A DNA stretch of 64,000 nucleotides from Gaertneriomyces semiglobifer (GCA_025558075.1 JAHLKF010000027.1:186001-250000), one strand, 5' to 3'. Positions 21,879 through 32,949 are shown, counted from the stretch's first letter. Notes: generated by a model not told the origin, from the letters alone. Numbers and translations are program-made.

Positions 21879-22292
21879 CAAAACAATCCGTTCAGGAATC
21901 TTTCTTCCTCCTTCGGTCGTTTTATGAATCGAACAACTTGGCATGTGTGATGTAGTTTAAGCCACAGATTCCCACTCTCAAGTTGAGATCGACGTGAGAT
22001 AGGAGCCAGAACGTCCCTGCGGATGAGTGCACCCGATCTCACACGCTTTTCACCTATATCACTCGCAAGCACTTTACGATCCATCCGAGCCAACAAAATT
22101 CCATTCATTGCGCTTGGCCTTAGTGCACTAATGGCCCAAAGTTGAATTCAACCTCGTTGGGTCTCGCCGGTCGCACTGGTCTTGTAGCCACAGATGAACC
22201 CTGAATCATGCGCTTACTTTCAAAAATCCCATGAGGTAAAACTTTGCTTGATCTTCCATACGCCCACCATACTGACGTAGGAATGCACAAAA
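21879..22292. other. Spacer between CWF19-like and F-box genes
   Basis: Convergent 3' ends meet here. Two minus-strand frames (22108-21872 and 22302-22120) look weakly protein-like but have no recognisable domain or clear join. They could be 3' UTR. Confidence 0.45.
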
Positions 22293-23195
22293 TCACGCCC
22301 ATGGATTGAAAATCTTCGATGAAGTTTTCAGTATCCGATTCTCCCTCGCGTCCTCAGAATCATTCCGCTGTGCAGAAGCATGAGCACGCAAACCAAAAAA
22401 CTGCTCAATATATAAACTTTTCTGCTGCGACTGTCGCAATCCGTAACGGTAGACGGATATCAGCGGCGCATAATCCACCTGCCATATATGTCCATTGGCA
22501 TGCAACTCAATGGCATTCCAACCAGCCATGCCATTCTCCTGATGTACCACTTTAATATCCATCGTCGCTTTTCCTGGCTCTTGGACCTCACACTGGTCCT
22601 CCCATGTAAGGAAAAATACCCTGTAACGCTTGTCGACCCAATGCAAAATCTTCTGCGCTGCGACGTTGGAGCAGAGAGGACAAAGCTTGCGATGTTCCGG
22701 GCCAACTAGCAGTGCAGATGTACTACTTCCGCTGCCATCGGTAGTGATGGGACTAGAGGTGCATTCTCGCGGCGGGCCAAGCGAACGATGTACCGTTTTC
22801 ACGTAGCCAGATGGAAAGATAACATAAAGGTGTAAGGTGGAAGTATCTGGCGTCCGGTGGTGCACGAAATAAGTCACGGGTGCGAGCCGTTTGTCGTTTG
22901 TTGCAAACTCTGCAGGGTTATCCGCCACTCCGTATTCAAAACCATCCAAACCGCCAACAACTAAGGGCTGTGACACCTCAACTCGCACGCTTTCTGCATC
23001 TTGTTCAAGAAATTGCTTTCCGAATAACGGTGACTTGACGGCTTTACGCAGTGCTCGGCTGGTATGGGCCAGCGCAAGGATATCATAGAGCGATAAACCC
23101 CTTGCAATTTCATGGAGTAACTCGTTCGGCAAGGAGCTCAAGGTTGTTCTTAAACGTTGACCCTGCCTTTTCCTTTGCAATTCCTTTGACTCCAT
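22293..23195 (-). CDS. F-box protein
   Basis: Intronless 300-aa frame. Residues ~18-60 form an F-box (LSSLPNELLHEIARGLSLYD, then ILALAHTSRALRKAV), the Skp1-binding module of SCF ubiquitin ligases. The rest is a beta-rich region with CPLCSNV and repeated Trp/Tyr (VFFLTWEDQ, GHIWQVDY), probably the substrate-recognition part; no known repeat type is evident. It is divergent from VPS20 across 290 bp. Confidence 0.75.
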   Translation of the reverse strand: MESKELQRKRQGQRLRTTLSSLPNELLHEIARGLSLYDILALAHTSRALRKAVKSPLFGKQFLEQDAESVRVEVSQPLVVGGLDGFEYGVADNPAEFATNDKRLAPVTYFVHHRTPDTSTLHLYVIFPSGYVKTVHRSLGPPRECTSSPITTDGSGSSTSALLVGPEHRKLCPLCSNVAAQKILHWVDKRYRVFFLTWEDQCEVQEPGKATMDIKVVHQENGMAGWNAIELHANGHIWQVDYAPLISVYRYGLRQSQQKSLYIEQFFGLRAHASAQRNDSEDARENRILKTSSKIFNPWA

Positions 23196-23485
23196 TGGTA
23201 CGGCGATGAGCAGTGATGTTCCTGTTGGGTGAGAGTTGAGATGCTGTTCGTCGGCCCATTCTTCGAAATCACCCGCGACGAATAGTTATCAATCACTAAA
23301 CCTATCGACCGTCATCGATAACGGCGCTTTGGCACGTCGCGTTGTTCGCCGTTCGTTGCAGAAGTCTTTACGAAACATAGCATTGAGGTGGAGACTTTTG
23401 CACTCGCGGTATCGCATTTAGGCCGAGCATTGCTTTCAGTGCCCGTGTAAGGACAGCTGTTGCTCAACTCTGGTGCGTTGGAAAC

Positions 23486-24385
23486 ATGGGCAACCTACTC
23501 GCGCCGTCCCGGAAGCGACCGAAGGTGACTTCCAAGGACAAAGCTATCTTGGACTTGAAGGTGCAGCGAGACAAACTGAAACAGTATCAGAAAAAGGTGA
23601 GCTTGTTTATTTATGGTCAGAAGCACTCGCCACAGTTCGGGGTGCGCATGCGCGGCGTAGTCACAAGCTCATCGTTGCATACTTGTAGCTGGAAGCTGTC
23701 ATGAACCGGGAGATAGAGATAGCAAAGCATCATCTTCGTAGCGGTGACCATGGGCGTGCTTTGCTCGCGCTCAAGAAAAAGAAGTACCAAGAACACTTGT
23801 TGATGGAGACCGATAAGCAATTACTAAACCTTGAGCAACTGGTATGTTTTGCATGAGTGCTGACCCTCACAAACGGTATCTCATTCATCGGTGGTAGACT
23901 GGCCAAATAGAGTTTGCCCTGGTAGAAAAGGATATATTCCAAGGGTTAGCAAATGGCAACGCTGTGCTCAAGCAAATACACGAAGAGATGTCGCTAGAGG
24001 CAGTGGAGAAACTCATGGATGATACGGCAGACGCAATAGCATACCAAGCCGAAATTGACAACCTCATTAGTGGAAACATCTCCACGGATGATGAGGAGGA
24101 GCTGATGCGACAGCTGGATGAATGGGAGGCCGAGGAAGCGCAAGCGGTTTGTGTCGCGTTGTGGCTGTCAACATGCCAAGATACAATGACTAATTCCTTT
24201 CACAGGCTGTGGAAGCTTTACCCCAAGTACCGGAATCAGGGGAACTGCATGATCAGGATGCAGTTACTGAGGCAAGCCCAGAATTTCCCACTGTTCCGAT
24301 GACAAACATGCCAGACACCGAAGAGGGTGCAGTGCAAGCCACGCCACAAAAAGCACCAGCAAGAGAGGAGCCACTTCCGGCATAG
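23486..24385 (+). CDS. VPS20: ESCRT-III subunit VPS20/CHMP6
   Basis: Four exons (23486-23596, 23689-23841, 23898-24146, 24206-24385), all in phase, give 230 aa. The start MGNLLAPSRK carries the N-myristoylation glycine and basic patch of CHMP6. The Snf7 core follows: ILDLKVQRDKLKQYQKK, ALLALKKKKYQEHLLMETD, VEKLMDDTADAIAYQAEID. The C-terminal MIM-like acidic helix is EEELMRQLDEWEAEEAQA. VPS20 links ESCRT-II to Snf7 polymer assembly in multivesicular body formation. The first ATG in good context is used and every intron is 56-92 bp. Confidence 0.92.
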
Positions 24386-24778
24386 TATTTGGAGGGTCCC
24401 TTACGGACTCTAAAGTTCACTTTTTAGAGATTTCCGGCAGTTCTGCAGTGCGCGGATCTTGGGTCTTCAGACTCTCAAAAACGTTGCAACAGTGTGTTGG
24501 TTGAGTGAGCCACGCCTTGCGTGTGCAATGTAGCTTCAGTTTGAAACCTGGTGCAAGATAGCTCGGCAAGACGGTGATAAGGTGAACTATGCCACTGGAA
24601 CCACACGACGAGGTAACATCAAGGGAACCAAAGCTGTCTATTGATCAGTATTTTGATCCATTGTATGTATGGCCCGGGAGATGGAATGCAGATATTTCCC
24701 ATGTGTACAAGCAGTACACTTTGATCATTAAGGAGTGGTATAAAGATTCTAGAGTGCGTTGCATATATTGCATGAAAA
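24386..24778. other. Spacer between VPS20 and UTP11 3' ends
   Basis: Convergent 3' region. One plus-strand frame (24589-24984) runs into UTP11 antisense and has no recognisable domain, so I treat it as noncoding. Confidence 0.5.
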
Positions 24779-25666
24779 CTATCGCTTTCTCTGGGCTTTC
24801 CATTTGTATATCGGCAACCCCCTTGAATCCTCTCCTACCTTTTTTCTCGGTCCCTTGCCCATTAGATTTTTCTGAAGATCCATTTCCTGTTGAGTTTTCC
24901 GAAGCTGGTCATCCCTGTCCATTCTTGATGCCAGCTCGCGGTAGCTTTGTTCTCTCTTTTTCAACAGCTTGTACTGGGTTTTGAAATCAGGAAGAACGGC
25001 TGCGGCAGTGTCTGATTCAAGCATGGATTTTGTCGGTCGATTGTATGTTCTGCTTAGCAGCTCCTCTGGTGTGTTAAAGTGTTGCGACGGGTCAAAGCTT
25101 TTAACTGCGAGAAGGAAACTGATTGGTCCCAGTGATTTACGATGAAGTGATGACAGCAAGCTCCAAAACTGACCTTCATCTTCGTCATCCACAAAGACGG
25201 TGTGCTTTACCCTCCTGGAAGTACTGCTCCCTGCTACTCCATCGCCAAGCTCCGCGTCCATTTCATCCACTTCATCCTCGTCGTCTTCTTCCTCCAGTAG
25301 ATGTAACCCCTTCTTCAACTTATCTATCTTCGCGCGATTCACACCACCCAAATATCTAACGTAACCCTGATCTTGTGTCTTCAGTAGCTTCAAAACCTCA
25401 GCATCAAATTTCTCGCTTCTCTCCTTAGTAATGACATGGACGCCTTTCTTCGTTTTACTATTGATCATGCCAAAGTAGAACTCATCCGGATTGCGAGCCG
25501 TGGCCTTTTGGCGCAGCGTTTTGAGATAATCCTGCTTCTTGTGATAATCTTTTGCACGGAGAACATAGTCCTTGTGCTTTTCGAGTATGCCTTTATGTGA
25601 CCGGGACTGCAGTTGGCCACGTTCCTTGTGGTTGCGCCGTTGAACGGCATTGCGCAGAGACGACAT
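24779..25666 (-). CDS. UTP11: UTP11, SSU processome protein
   Basis: Begins MSSLRNAVQRRNHKERGQLQ, the basic start typical of Utp11, followed by KKGVHVITKERSEKFDAEVL and, at the end, IYKWKAQRKR. Utp11 is a U3 snoRNP/small-subunit processome component for 18S rRNA maturation in the nucleolus. A 69 bp intron (25173-25105, GTCAGT...CGCAG) interrupts the gene. It is a multiple of three and stop-free, so the frame stays open either way; splicing gives DEDE-VKSFDPSQHFNTPEEL, as in the family. Spliced length is 272 aa. Confidence 0.92.
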   Translation of the reverse strand: MSSLRNAVQRRNHKERGQLQSRSHKGILEKHKDYVLRAKDYHKKQDYLKTLRQKATARNPDEFYFGMINSKTKKGVHVITKERSEKFDAEVLKLLKTQDQGYVRYLGGVNRAKIDKLKKGLHLLEEEDDEDEVDEMDAELGDGVAGSSTSRRVKHTVFVDDEDEGQFWSLLSSLHRKSLGPISFLLAVKSFDPSQHFNTPEELLSRTYNRPTKSMLESDTAAAVLPDFKTQYKLLKKREQSYRELASRMDRDDQLRKTQQEMDLQKNLMGKGPRKKVGEDSRGLPIYKWKAQRKR

Positions 25667-25956
25667 CTTTCACTTGTACTCGGCCGCTTCAAATCAATGT
25701 CCCAAAAATGTGAGTTCGCTGTTCGTCCAATGCAAATAATATGTCGATGTTTTCTGCGAAAAGTTCAAGGGAAAAACAAATTCGGGTTGTTAAGTTGCGT
25801 TATCAATACGCCAAAGTGCAAACCTCGTCGTCGTGTTCATTTTGGCAGCAATTATTATTTGAATAATTGTCAGCGAGCAGTGCATCGGTGGTCGAGCATA
25901 CAGGAATCAGGAAGGCGCTGTACGGGCGACGAGTGACGAGCAATTAGAAGGGAGCA

Positions 25957-28034
25957 ATGATCTATAGCGACCCCACGTTGCGGATCTACACGGCTCAAAT
26001 ACTTTCTTCTCTCCGACATCACAACTGTCATGATGCCTTATTTCTCGCAGATCGTCTCGTATCCCTCTATCCGGATACGATACTGGCCCGGTATCTCCAA
26101 GCCAAATGTTATTACTGCGCCGGGAGACCGCATATTGTCTATCGAATATTGCAGGACCTCAGCTGCGACGAATCACCGCAAGCTGCATTCCTACTAGCGA
26201 AATCCGCCTTTGACATTGGAGAGCTTGGGGACGCAGAGCGAGCATTGCGTGGGCTTGTGACGTATTTAGCAAATAACGACACCGTTACCGACGAATCAGA
26301 TCTTCCGAAATTGGCAGAGGTTTTGAGTTTGTTGGGCATCATCCTACAGTGAGTCGTTTTACTGCCTCAGCTTGTCTAACTGACACTGAACGAGCCTGTA
26401 CAGGCAAGCAGGAAAAGTTGCAGAAGCTGTAGATGCATATCGAAAAGCGCTGCAACTGGACTCCTTGTTGTGGAGCGCATATCAAGGCCTATGTGAGCTT
26501 GGAGAAGCCCCGCAACCAGACGAGGTTTTTCAGCCTACTCCCGCATTGGAAGATATCATTCAAAGCCAAACTTCGACAAAAACAAAAGTGGAACCGCCGA
26601 ATACCCGCAGCAAGAAGCGTTTCAGGAGTACGACGGGGAAAGGGACCACAGAGAACGGTACGCTCAGCCAGGACGCCTTGATTGAAAGTGCCGAAGGTAT
26701 CTTGCAGGATCTGCAGAGTTTTGGAGCAGCGGTTCGAGCGTTGTACAAGTACGAGACCGATGCCGCCCTTCAAGCCGTAGCAGAAATGGACGAGCTCCAT
26801 ATCCGATCAAGCTTCGCGTTGATACTTACGGCCAAGGCATATTATGAAGTTGCCAAATACCCAGAGGCTGCCAGATATTTTCAAGAAGTCAGGTTAGTGA
26901 CACGTATTTTTGGCAAGAAGAGTTGAATCTTACGCCTTGTCGTTCTGAAAGGGATTTGGAACCATGGCGCGTGGAAGGATTGGATCTATACGGTAGCTGT
27001 CTGTGGCATATGAAAAAGGAGATGGAGCTAGCGTGCCTCGCCAAAGAAATGGAAGCAAATGATAGGTTGGCTCCACAAACATGGTGTGTTGTGGGGAACC
27101 TCTACAGGTACTTAGGCGTCTCTATTCTGATCTTTGTTAACTTCTAACTCGAGGTCAGTTTACGGCAGGAACATGAGCTGGCTGTTAAATGTTTCTCTCG
27201 CGCTATTCAACTGGATCCTACGTATGCTTATGCTTACACGCTCATCGGTTTTGAGTATAAGATGAAGGAAGATTTGGAGAAAGCAATATCTTATTTCCAA
27301 AAGAGTGTCCGGATCTGTCCACGACCATTCAATGCGTGGTGAGTAGAGTTGGGCCGACAATTCCCTGATACTGGAACTGACTGCCTATTAAGGTTCGGTC
27401 TGGGGGAAGTGTATTACCAGCAGGAGAACTACAAGATGTCGCGCTTTCATTACGAAAAAGCCGTATCCATTAATGGCAACAATCCCATAGTCCACTTTCA
27501 CTTGGGCACCATCCTGCAGAAGTTCGCCGCACCCGACTCATTGGATCACTTTAAGAAAGCTGTAGAGCTGGATCCAAAAAATTCCTTGTATAGGTTCCGG
27601 TTGGCTTATGCCCTTGCTTCACAGGGCGATTGCGAGGGTGCGCTAGAGCACTTGTCAGAGTTAGAGACCGCGACACAGATTGAAAGCAATGTGTATCTTC
27701 TGATGGGTCGTTGCTTGATGAGCCTTGGGAAAAAACGCGAAGCTCTGATGTCATACACAAAAGCTCGAGATTGGCGAGGCGGCCGATGCGATCTGATCAA
27801 CGAGGCAGTAGAAAGCGTATATTCAGAGAACGACATTGGTGGTAAGCGTTGCACGCAAGCGTTTCGAGGTCCACGGAGCTCAACCAATATATTGATTAGC
27901 TACAAACCTCGCCGACATGTTCAGGCATCTCGACTGAACAACAACCGCAACTACAAAGGGCAACTGTCGCAATTGAACCAAGTTATGCCGCAAAGGTGTT
28001 GTATTGGCATAGCGAAGTATGCATCTATGGATAG
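25957..28034 (+). CDS. CDC27: APC3/CDC27, TPR subunit of the anaphase-promoting complex
   Basis: Six joins were worked out: 25957-26348, 26404-26892, 26952-27107, 27159-27338, 27393-27841, 27925-28034, all phase-consistent. The N-terminal TPR block (ALFLADRLVSLYPDTILARY) is followed by a short linker and a C-terminal TPR array including AIQLDPTYAYAYTLIGFEY and AVSINGNNPIVHFHLGTIL. APC3 binds the IR tails of Cdc20/Cdh1 and APC10. The disordered mid-region is much shorter than in animals, giving about 591 aa. The last exon is less sure; it ends in TAG at 28032-28034. Confidence 0.88.
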
Positions 28035-28137
28035 AATGAGCCAGATCATAGCAGTCAATTCTAAATTAATTAAGAGCCCATCAAATGGACTGCATGCTTA
28101 TCCTCGCGATAAGATATGCAGATCCTCCCCCTGCAGT

Positions 28138-29208
28138 TCATAGACGCCCAGCGATGAACGCTTGTACTGAAGCGAGGCCATCTTCCTCCGATTGTTTGGA
28201 CTTCAGGCTGCAAGATTTAAATCTCACCCCGTTGGGTAGTTGTTCAAATTTGAATGGTTTGCCTTCGTCGCCTAGAAATTCCTCCTCCTTGTCCTCGTCC
28301 TGGTTTTGTACCTCAGCAGTTCTGGTAACGCGGAGGCGGTCGCTGCGTCAACAGTGTTAGCGCTTTCACACACGAAGCATAGCGCGGAATGTGCTCACAT
28401 CTCTTCCTCTAATAGGGCTTTGATTCGGTCCTCTTTCAGGGCCAGCAATACGTCGCATTTATTGCACAGTATTAGCAAAGGTATCTCATTCCTTTGTGTG
28501 TATCTGTTCGCGAGGATATCGTACAAGTACTCCGCGGCCTGCCGCACTTGCCGGGCGATGGTAGTGCTATCAACGATGAACACTACACCAGCGGCGGAAG
28601 CGATGTACTCTGCATATTTGAAACGCAGCTTCTCATGACCTGGAAGATCAACAATATGGGCAGCACGGGGTTTGGATTTCCGCTAGAGTCATAGCAAGGG
28701 AATAAGTGCTTCGTCATCAGCGTAAACCAGCAACTGTCGGAACCTTCTGTGACGGACTGCGAGGAATGCTCGCCGTATTTTCCTGTAGCGATGTATGCGT
28801 CTCTACGACTTGCCCATAGCGCAACTACGGAGATCCGGGTTGTAAGTATCAAGAACGTGGCAGCTGGTAGAAACGACTAGCACACGGACCTGCAGGTACA
28901 GCACAGTTTTTCCCGACCCCGACAATCCCGCAAGCAAATACGTATTTCTCTTCGGACGCCGCTGCTGTCTCCACAAATATATAAGTCCTAACAGTCGGCT
29001 TCAATTAGAGAAAATGACGAGAAAGGTAATGATAAACCATATCCCATTACTCACCAAAAACGGTCAATGCTAGCAGAATGACCGCCACGGCCAGCCGCGA
29101 GCGCTCTCCGTCAAAGTCATAGGTAAGCAAAAATGGCGGCAGCAAGCCTGCCAGTGGCATTGTCGTTGCCTTGTCCATCGTCGTCGTCGTCGTCCTTTTA
29201 CCACCCAT
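28138..29208 (-). CDS. Signal recognition particle receptor beta subunit
   Basis: Exon 1 (29208-29055) encodes a Thr-rich start and a membrane segment (LAVAVILLALTVFG). The next exon has the P-loop GLSGSGKTVLYLQ. A later exon carries VDLPGHEKLRFKYAEYIASA (G3), VVFIVDSTTIA and CNKCD (NKxD-like G4). The last exon (from DRLRVTRTAEVQ) ends FIAGRL at 28138. SRPRB is the ER-anchored GTPase that holds SR-alpha. G4 reads NKCD, as in SRPRB. The join near 28700 is uncertain. Confidence 0.85.
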
Positions 29209-29332
29209 GTCGTCCTTATATGTTCCAACTCGACCGGAATCTGATTCCCGCCGGTCACGTGATGCGCGGGTCGCTAACAAGTAATAACTGCGAACGCCCG
29301 TAACAGTTAAACCCGGGCTTTGGCAGAATGCG

Positions 29333-29737
29333 TTATCCCGCATAGTTTGGAGGGAGGTATGATAGCGCTCTGTAGAATGCATTCACCTGCTGTGCAATTG
29401 CGGGTCTGGCTGGGTTAGATAATCGTTGTCTGATGTGCTGGAACTTTATGACAAATGATGGCCTTCTGAAGTCCTGCCCAAATGCCAGCAGGCGTGGGGA
29501 CTTTTGGAGATTGGTGCCCGAGCTGCAGCTGCTGTTCCATGCCATGAGAACATACATCTCCAATATCCACCTGGGCATGTAATCTTGAGCAGTGTCATCA
29601 CGGAACTGACGAAAAAAATGCAAAGCGCGCTGGTTGAAAGGTCCGTGGCTCTGTAACGCAAGATCAAGCTTCCAGCCTTCTAGATCTAGGTATGTGATGC
29701 CTTCTTGAGCAGGGTCCTGCGATAGTATTACTGCCAG
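29333..29737 (-). CDS. Unrecognised open exon, possibly 3' end of a small gene
   Basis: A 130-codon stop-free frame with protein-like composition (YLDLEGWKLDLALQSHG, ALHFFRQFRDDTAQDYMPRW, NAFYRALSYLPPNYAG). It has no in-frame ATG near its 5' end; an ATCGCAG acceptor lies at about 29718. No domain is recognised. A 5' exon would have to overlap or pass SDHAF1, which is odd, so it may be chance. Confidence 0.25.
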   Translation of the reverse strand: MAVILSQDPAQEGITYLDLEGWKLDLALQSHGPFNQRALHFFRQFRDDTAQDYMPRWILEMYVLMAWNSSCSSGTNLQKSPRLLAFGQDFRRPSFVIKFQHIRQRLSNPARPAIAQQVNAFYRALSYLPPNYAG

Positions 29738-29788
29738 AAGGATACAGTGTCACCGACGAACTGCGAAGAGAACCGAAACGGCGCAAAG

Positions 29789-30122
29789 ATGAGTGCGCCA
29801 AGAAGAACAGGATTGCAGCGAGAAGTGCTTGACCTCTATCGCGCAACCCTACGAGCCATAAGAAAGAAGCCAGAAGTAAGCTATCCTCGTCGTCCTAGTA
29901 GACTCCTCTACTTTTCTTTCTACTTACGGCGTTCTGTGCTTGAATAAAAAGGCTGCACGGCAGCACTTTTTCGAGCATGCCCGCGTTCAATTCCGGCACA
30001 ATGCGGCGTCCATTCCGAAACGGGATATTTCAACAATCGAATACTTTGTAAGAAGAGGCAAGCGACAGCTTGAGATCCTAAGTGACGAGAACGTCGTTGA
30101 TATATCGGGAGGACGGACATGA
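29789..30122 (+). CDS. SDHAF1: SDHAF1, LYR-motif assembly factor for succinate dehydrogenase
   Basis: Two exons (29789-29875, 29952-30122; 76 bp intron) encode 85 aa. It starts MSAPRRTGLQREVLDLYRAT, containing the LYR tripeptide, then RKKPE-AARQHFFEHARVQF and IEYFVRRGKRQLEIL. This is the SDHAF1/Sdh6 pattern. The protein works in the mitochondrial matrix, recruiting Fe-S clusters to the SDHB subunit. Length and motif order are normal. Confidence 0.9.
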
Positions 30123-30746
30123 GAGGACTGCTAGTCATCGACTTCGGGGCAGATTCTCATACTGCATGTGCCTATCTGTCACCAACGCCTAACATATTTA
30201 TCTGACCAAATGGCAGTTGGACGGCTGTTTCGTACGTTAGTGAACCTGTAACATAAATGCAAGCGTGCCAGGTATCATCAGGTATCATCATTAGACGACG
30301 AGCAAGTCAACATCCGATTTGGGCAGCAGCCTTTCCGATTCATTAGGGCATCCTCAGCTTCACCCTCTCATCAACCCCTTGTCCGAGATGGTGCACATTC
30401 AGGACTGTTTATGTCCACTGCAGTAACCGAAACTGTTGGCATGCATAAAATGTCCGGGTTTCCGCCTAACGCTGACAATTTCGAACGTTCTGCCCACTGC
30501 GTTAGCCTCCAATACTTCCCAGTGCAACTTCTTACCATCTTCCGAGACCCCTGCCAGCATCTCATTCCACAATATCTGCTTAATGGCAGTGCGAGATTCT
30601 CGTTGGTCGACGGCTTTCTCGCATTGACGCGTTTATTGATATCAAATGCAGCCTTTCGAGCCGCGAGTTCGAAAAGGAAAAGCTTGCGCAGACTTGAGAA
30701 GCAGAATTAAAGTCAGCAGTACCTGGCCCTGCGAATCATAGAAATC
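30123..30746. other. Spacer with an unresolved protein-like minus-strand block
   Basis: On the minus strand, about 30620-30410 reads as a plausible exon (AIKQILWNEMLAGVSEDGKK, LHWEVLEANAVGRTFEIVSV), preceded in another frame by LFELAARKAAFDINKRV. No start or join could be fixed and no family is recognised. A short direct repeat (ggtatcatca twice) lies near 30271. Confidence 0.35.
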
Positions 30747-31646
30747 ATGGCCTCTAACCTGAGGTTGCCGTGCTGGTCCTTTTTGCTTCTGGCGTATCTG
30801 ACTCTTGTCTGTCTTGTGCCGACGGCGCAGGCTTCCGCTGCCACCAAGAAGGCGGCTGACGAAGCCGACAAGCACATCCAGTTTCTGAAGCACGAAGAAG
30901 TGGAAGCTGCCATTCAAAAAGACGTCTGGTTCTTGCTTTTCGGAGCGAATTGGTGCCCGTATACGCAAAGGTACTTGTACATGCTATCGTATGCGCACTA
31001 TGTTTTTCAAGCTAAACGATAGTTGTTCAGGTTTACCCCGAAATGGCTCAAAGTACAGGAGGAAGTTATCAAGCAGAACCTTCCTCAGCGTGGCTTGCAT
31101 ATGGCAAAGATTGAATGCAGCACCGGCCAGCATCGCTCATCGAGTCCATTCTGCACTGGCACTCACCAAATCGAGGGCTTTCCTACCGTGATGATGTACG
31201 TCGACGGAAAGTTGCGCGGCGAATATCCGGAGGATGATGAAGTCGAGCCTTTGCTGCGCTACATGGCCCTGACCTTGCAAGAGTACGAGCAGAAAAAGGC
31301 CAAGCTGGCCGCACCTCCACTATCACCCGTGCCGGCTACTCCACCCACAAAACAAGCTCCCCAGGCAATTCAACCTTCAAAACAGGTTCCGCAACCTGTT
31401 GCGCCTCCAAAGCAAGCCCCACAACCTATTGCACCACAGAAGCAGACTGTGGAGCAGAAGCAAACCATTCAACCCCAACCGCAACCGGAAGCTCCTACTG
31501 CCGCCGTTCCTCCAGCGGGAAAAACATCTACAACAGGTATTTGGATTTTTGGTGGTGTTGCTACGGTCGTGGTTGGTGCTGTTTTGGTTAGGCGACGACG
31601 TCGTAGCACCAATCGCGAAACCATCTATCGGCCGATTGACTTTTGA
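30747..31646 (+). CDS. Thioredoxin-like membrane protein with degenerate active site
   Basis: Exons 30747-30970 and 31031-31646 (60 bp intron) give 279 aa. A signal peptide (LPCWSFLLLAYLTLVCLVPT) is followed by a thioredoxin-like domain with FGANWCPYTQRFTPKW in the active-site place and GFPTVMMYVDGKL near the cis-Pro. A Pro/Gln/Lys-rich linker repeats KQ(A/V)PQ about five times, then a C-terminal membrane helix (WIFGGVATVVVGAVLV) and a basic tail. The layout is that of TMX-type ER protein disulfide isomerases. The site reads C-P-Y-T, with one cysteine only, so reduction or oxidation in the normal way is unlikely; a chaperone or thiol-capture role is possible. Confidence 0.75.
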
Positions 31647-32024
31647 TCCTCAGTATCAACAGAAATTGATATATAGTGCCAATGCGGGCGTTGGTGGGCA
31701 AACGGACGGCTTAAGGTTTTAGCGTATTAGATGTCAGTTCTTAGTGTATGCATAGTCAGCGATAGGGTAGTTAGATGAGCTGTTGATTAGCCTCATATGG
31801 ACTCACCGACATATTCAGCGTACTTAAGTAAGATAGTGTATATCTTTGCTATCTGAAAACCCGGCCAGTAATATCCCGTCGCCACTGTTGACCATTCGCT
31901 GCTTCAGGTTTTCCCACTGTCCTGGGTTATGTAATCAGCAAACGCGTTGAACGCTTGGCTTCTGTCGCGATGCTTGACCAACGTTCCCTCATGTTGTCGT
32001 TGACCGATTGTTTTGGAAGTCGTG
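31647..32024. other. Spacer between thioredoxin-like gene and DPY30
   Basis: No gene or repeat is seen; presumably 3' UTR and the DPY30 promoter. Confidence 0.5.
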
Positions 32025-32549
32025 ATGGAGCGGCAAGGTAAAATTGTGTGAGCTCTTATCCAAATCTGATAGTTTGTGATGGACCTCTCAATCAGATAGC
32101 AAAGCATCTGCACTAGGAGACGCAGCGCCCGCCTCCGGTGTGTCCCAACCGTCCGAGTCAGATCCGACCTCACAGGCACCCTCACCATCACCAGTCAACT
32201 TACATGAGGCGCTTGGTTTGCCAAAGGATCTGCTGGTGTGTTCTTTCTCGTCGTCAATTTCATGTATGGTCATTCAACGCGCATATAGGACATTATAAAA
32301 CGAGGTGAAGAGCGTCTTCAAACTCCTCAGGATGTACAGTCACTGCCTAGCGGTGCATATCTGACAAATACGGTGGTACCCGTGTTGATTGAAGGACTAA
32401 GGGCGTTAGATAGGGAACGGTAGGTCGTGTTTACATCATCGCGGTCGCTGCAAATGCAAAATTCTCATCAGTTGGCCAGACCACCGAATCCCACAGAGTA
32501 TCTGGGCGTATACCTCCTGCGCAATTGCAAGGTTGCACAGCCCATCTAA
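32025..32549 (+). CDS. DPY30: DPY30/Sdc1, COMPASS subunit, four small exons
   Basis: Exons 32025-32037 (13 bp), 32096-32235, 32289-32419, 32480-32549; all joins keep phase and give 117 aa. The C-terminal half is the Dpy-30 dimerisation motif: SLPSGAYLTNTVVPVLIEGL, RALDRERPPNPTEYLGVYLL, RNCKVAQ. Dpy-30/Sdc1 is a core subunit of Set1/MLL COMPASS H3K4 methyltransferase and binds the Ash2/Bre2 helix; it also occurs in radial spokes. The N-terminal half is Ser/Pro-rich and disordered. No exon is long enough to stand out alone, which is why the gene is easy to miss. The first exon (MERQ plus one base) is the least certain. Confidence 0.85.
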
Positions 32550-32949
32550 GACACGTCAATGGCATAACAGTTAATAGAGGTCCGTGATGTATTATGATCA
32601 GCACGGAACAGACTCGCTACCGTACATATCTTGTACTCTAATACAAGGCATGATCGCATGTATGGGCCTGATCACCTTCGACAGCGACTGCGCTTAACCC
32701 AATGGCGACCGAGGAACTATCATGGAAGGCAAGTCCACACCCCCGGGATGGGGACAGCAGCGAACTGGCATCAACGCACAGACTCTAATGCCAACTGCTG
32801 GGCTGCCGTGCATTGGATGGAAGTCCTGCCCGGTGCTGCTTGCCAGTAGCCAGCGCGTTGAATTGGCCGTCATGTTGGTCTTGACATAGAGGCGATCACA
32901 ACTGCGACTGCTTGCTGCAACTGTGCTGTCATCGTCGTCATTCAGCACT
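32550..32949. other. Convergent 3' spacer between DPY30 and UPF1
   Basis: No supported gene. Probably 3' UTRs of the two flanking genes. Confidence 0.5.

Noticed and set aside
24589..24984. 131-codon plus-strand frame
   Set aside because: Runs antisense through the UTP11 C-terminus, no domain, composition changes midway.
32088..32273. 61-codon minus-strand frame with acidic residues
   Set aside because: It is antisense to DPY30 exon 2, whose sense reading joins in phase to a clear Dpy-30 motif.
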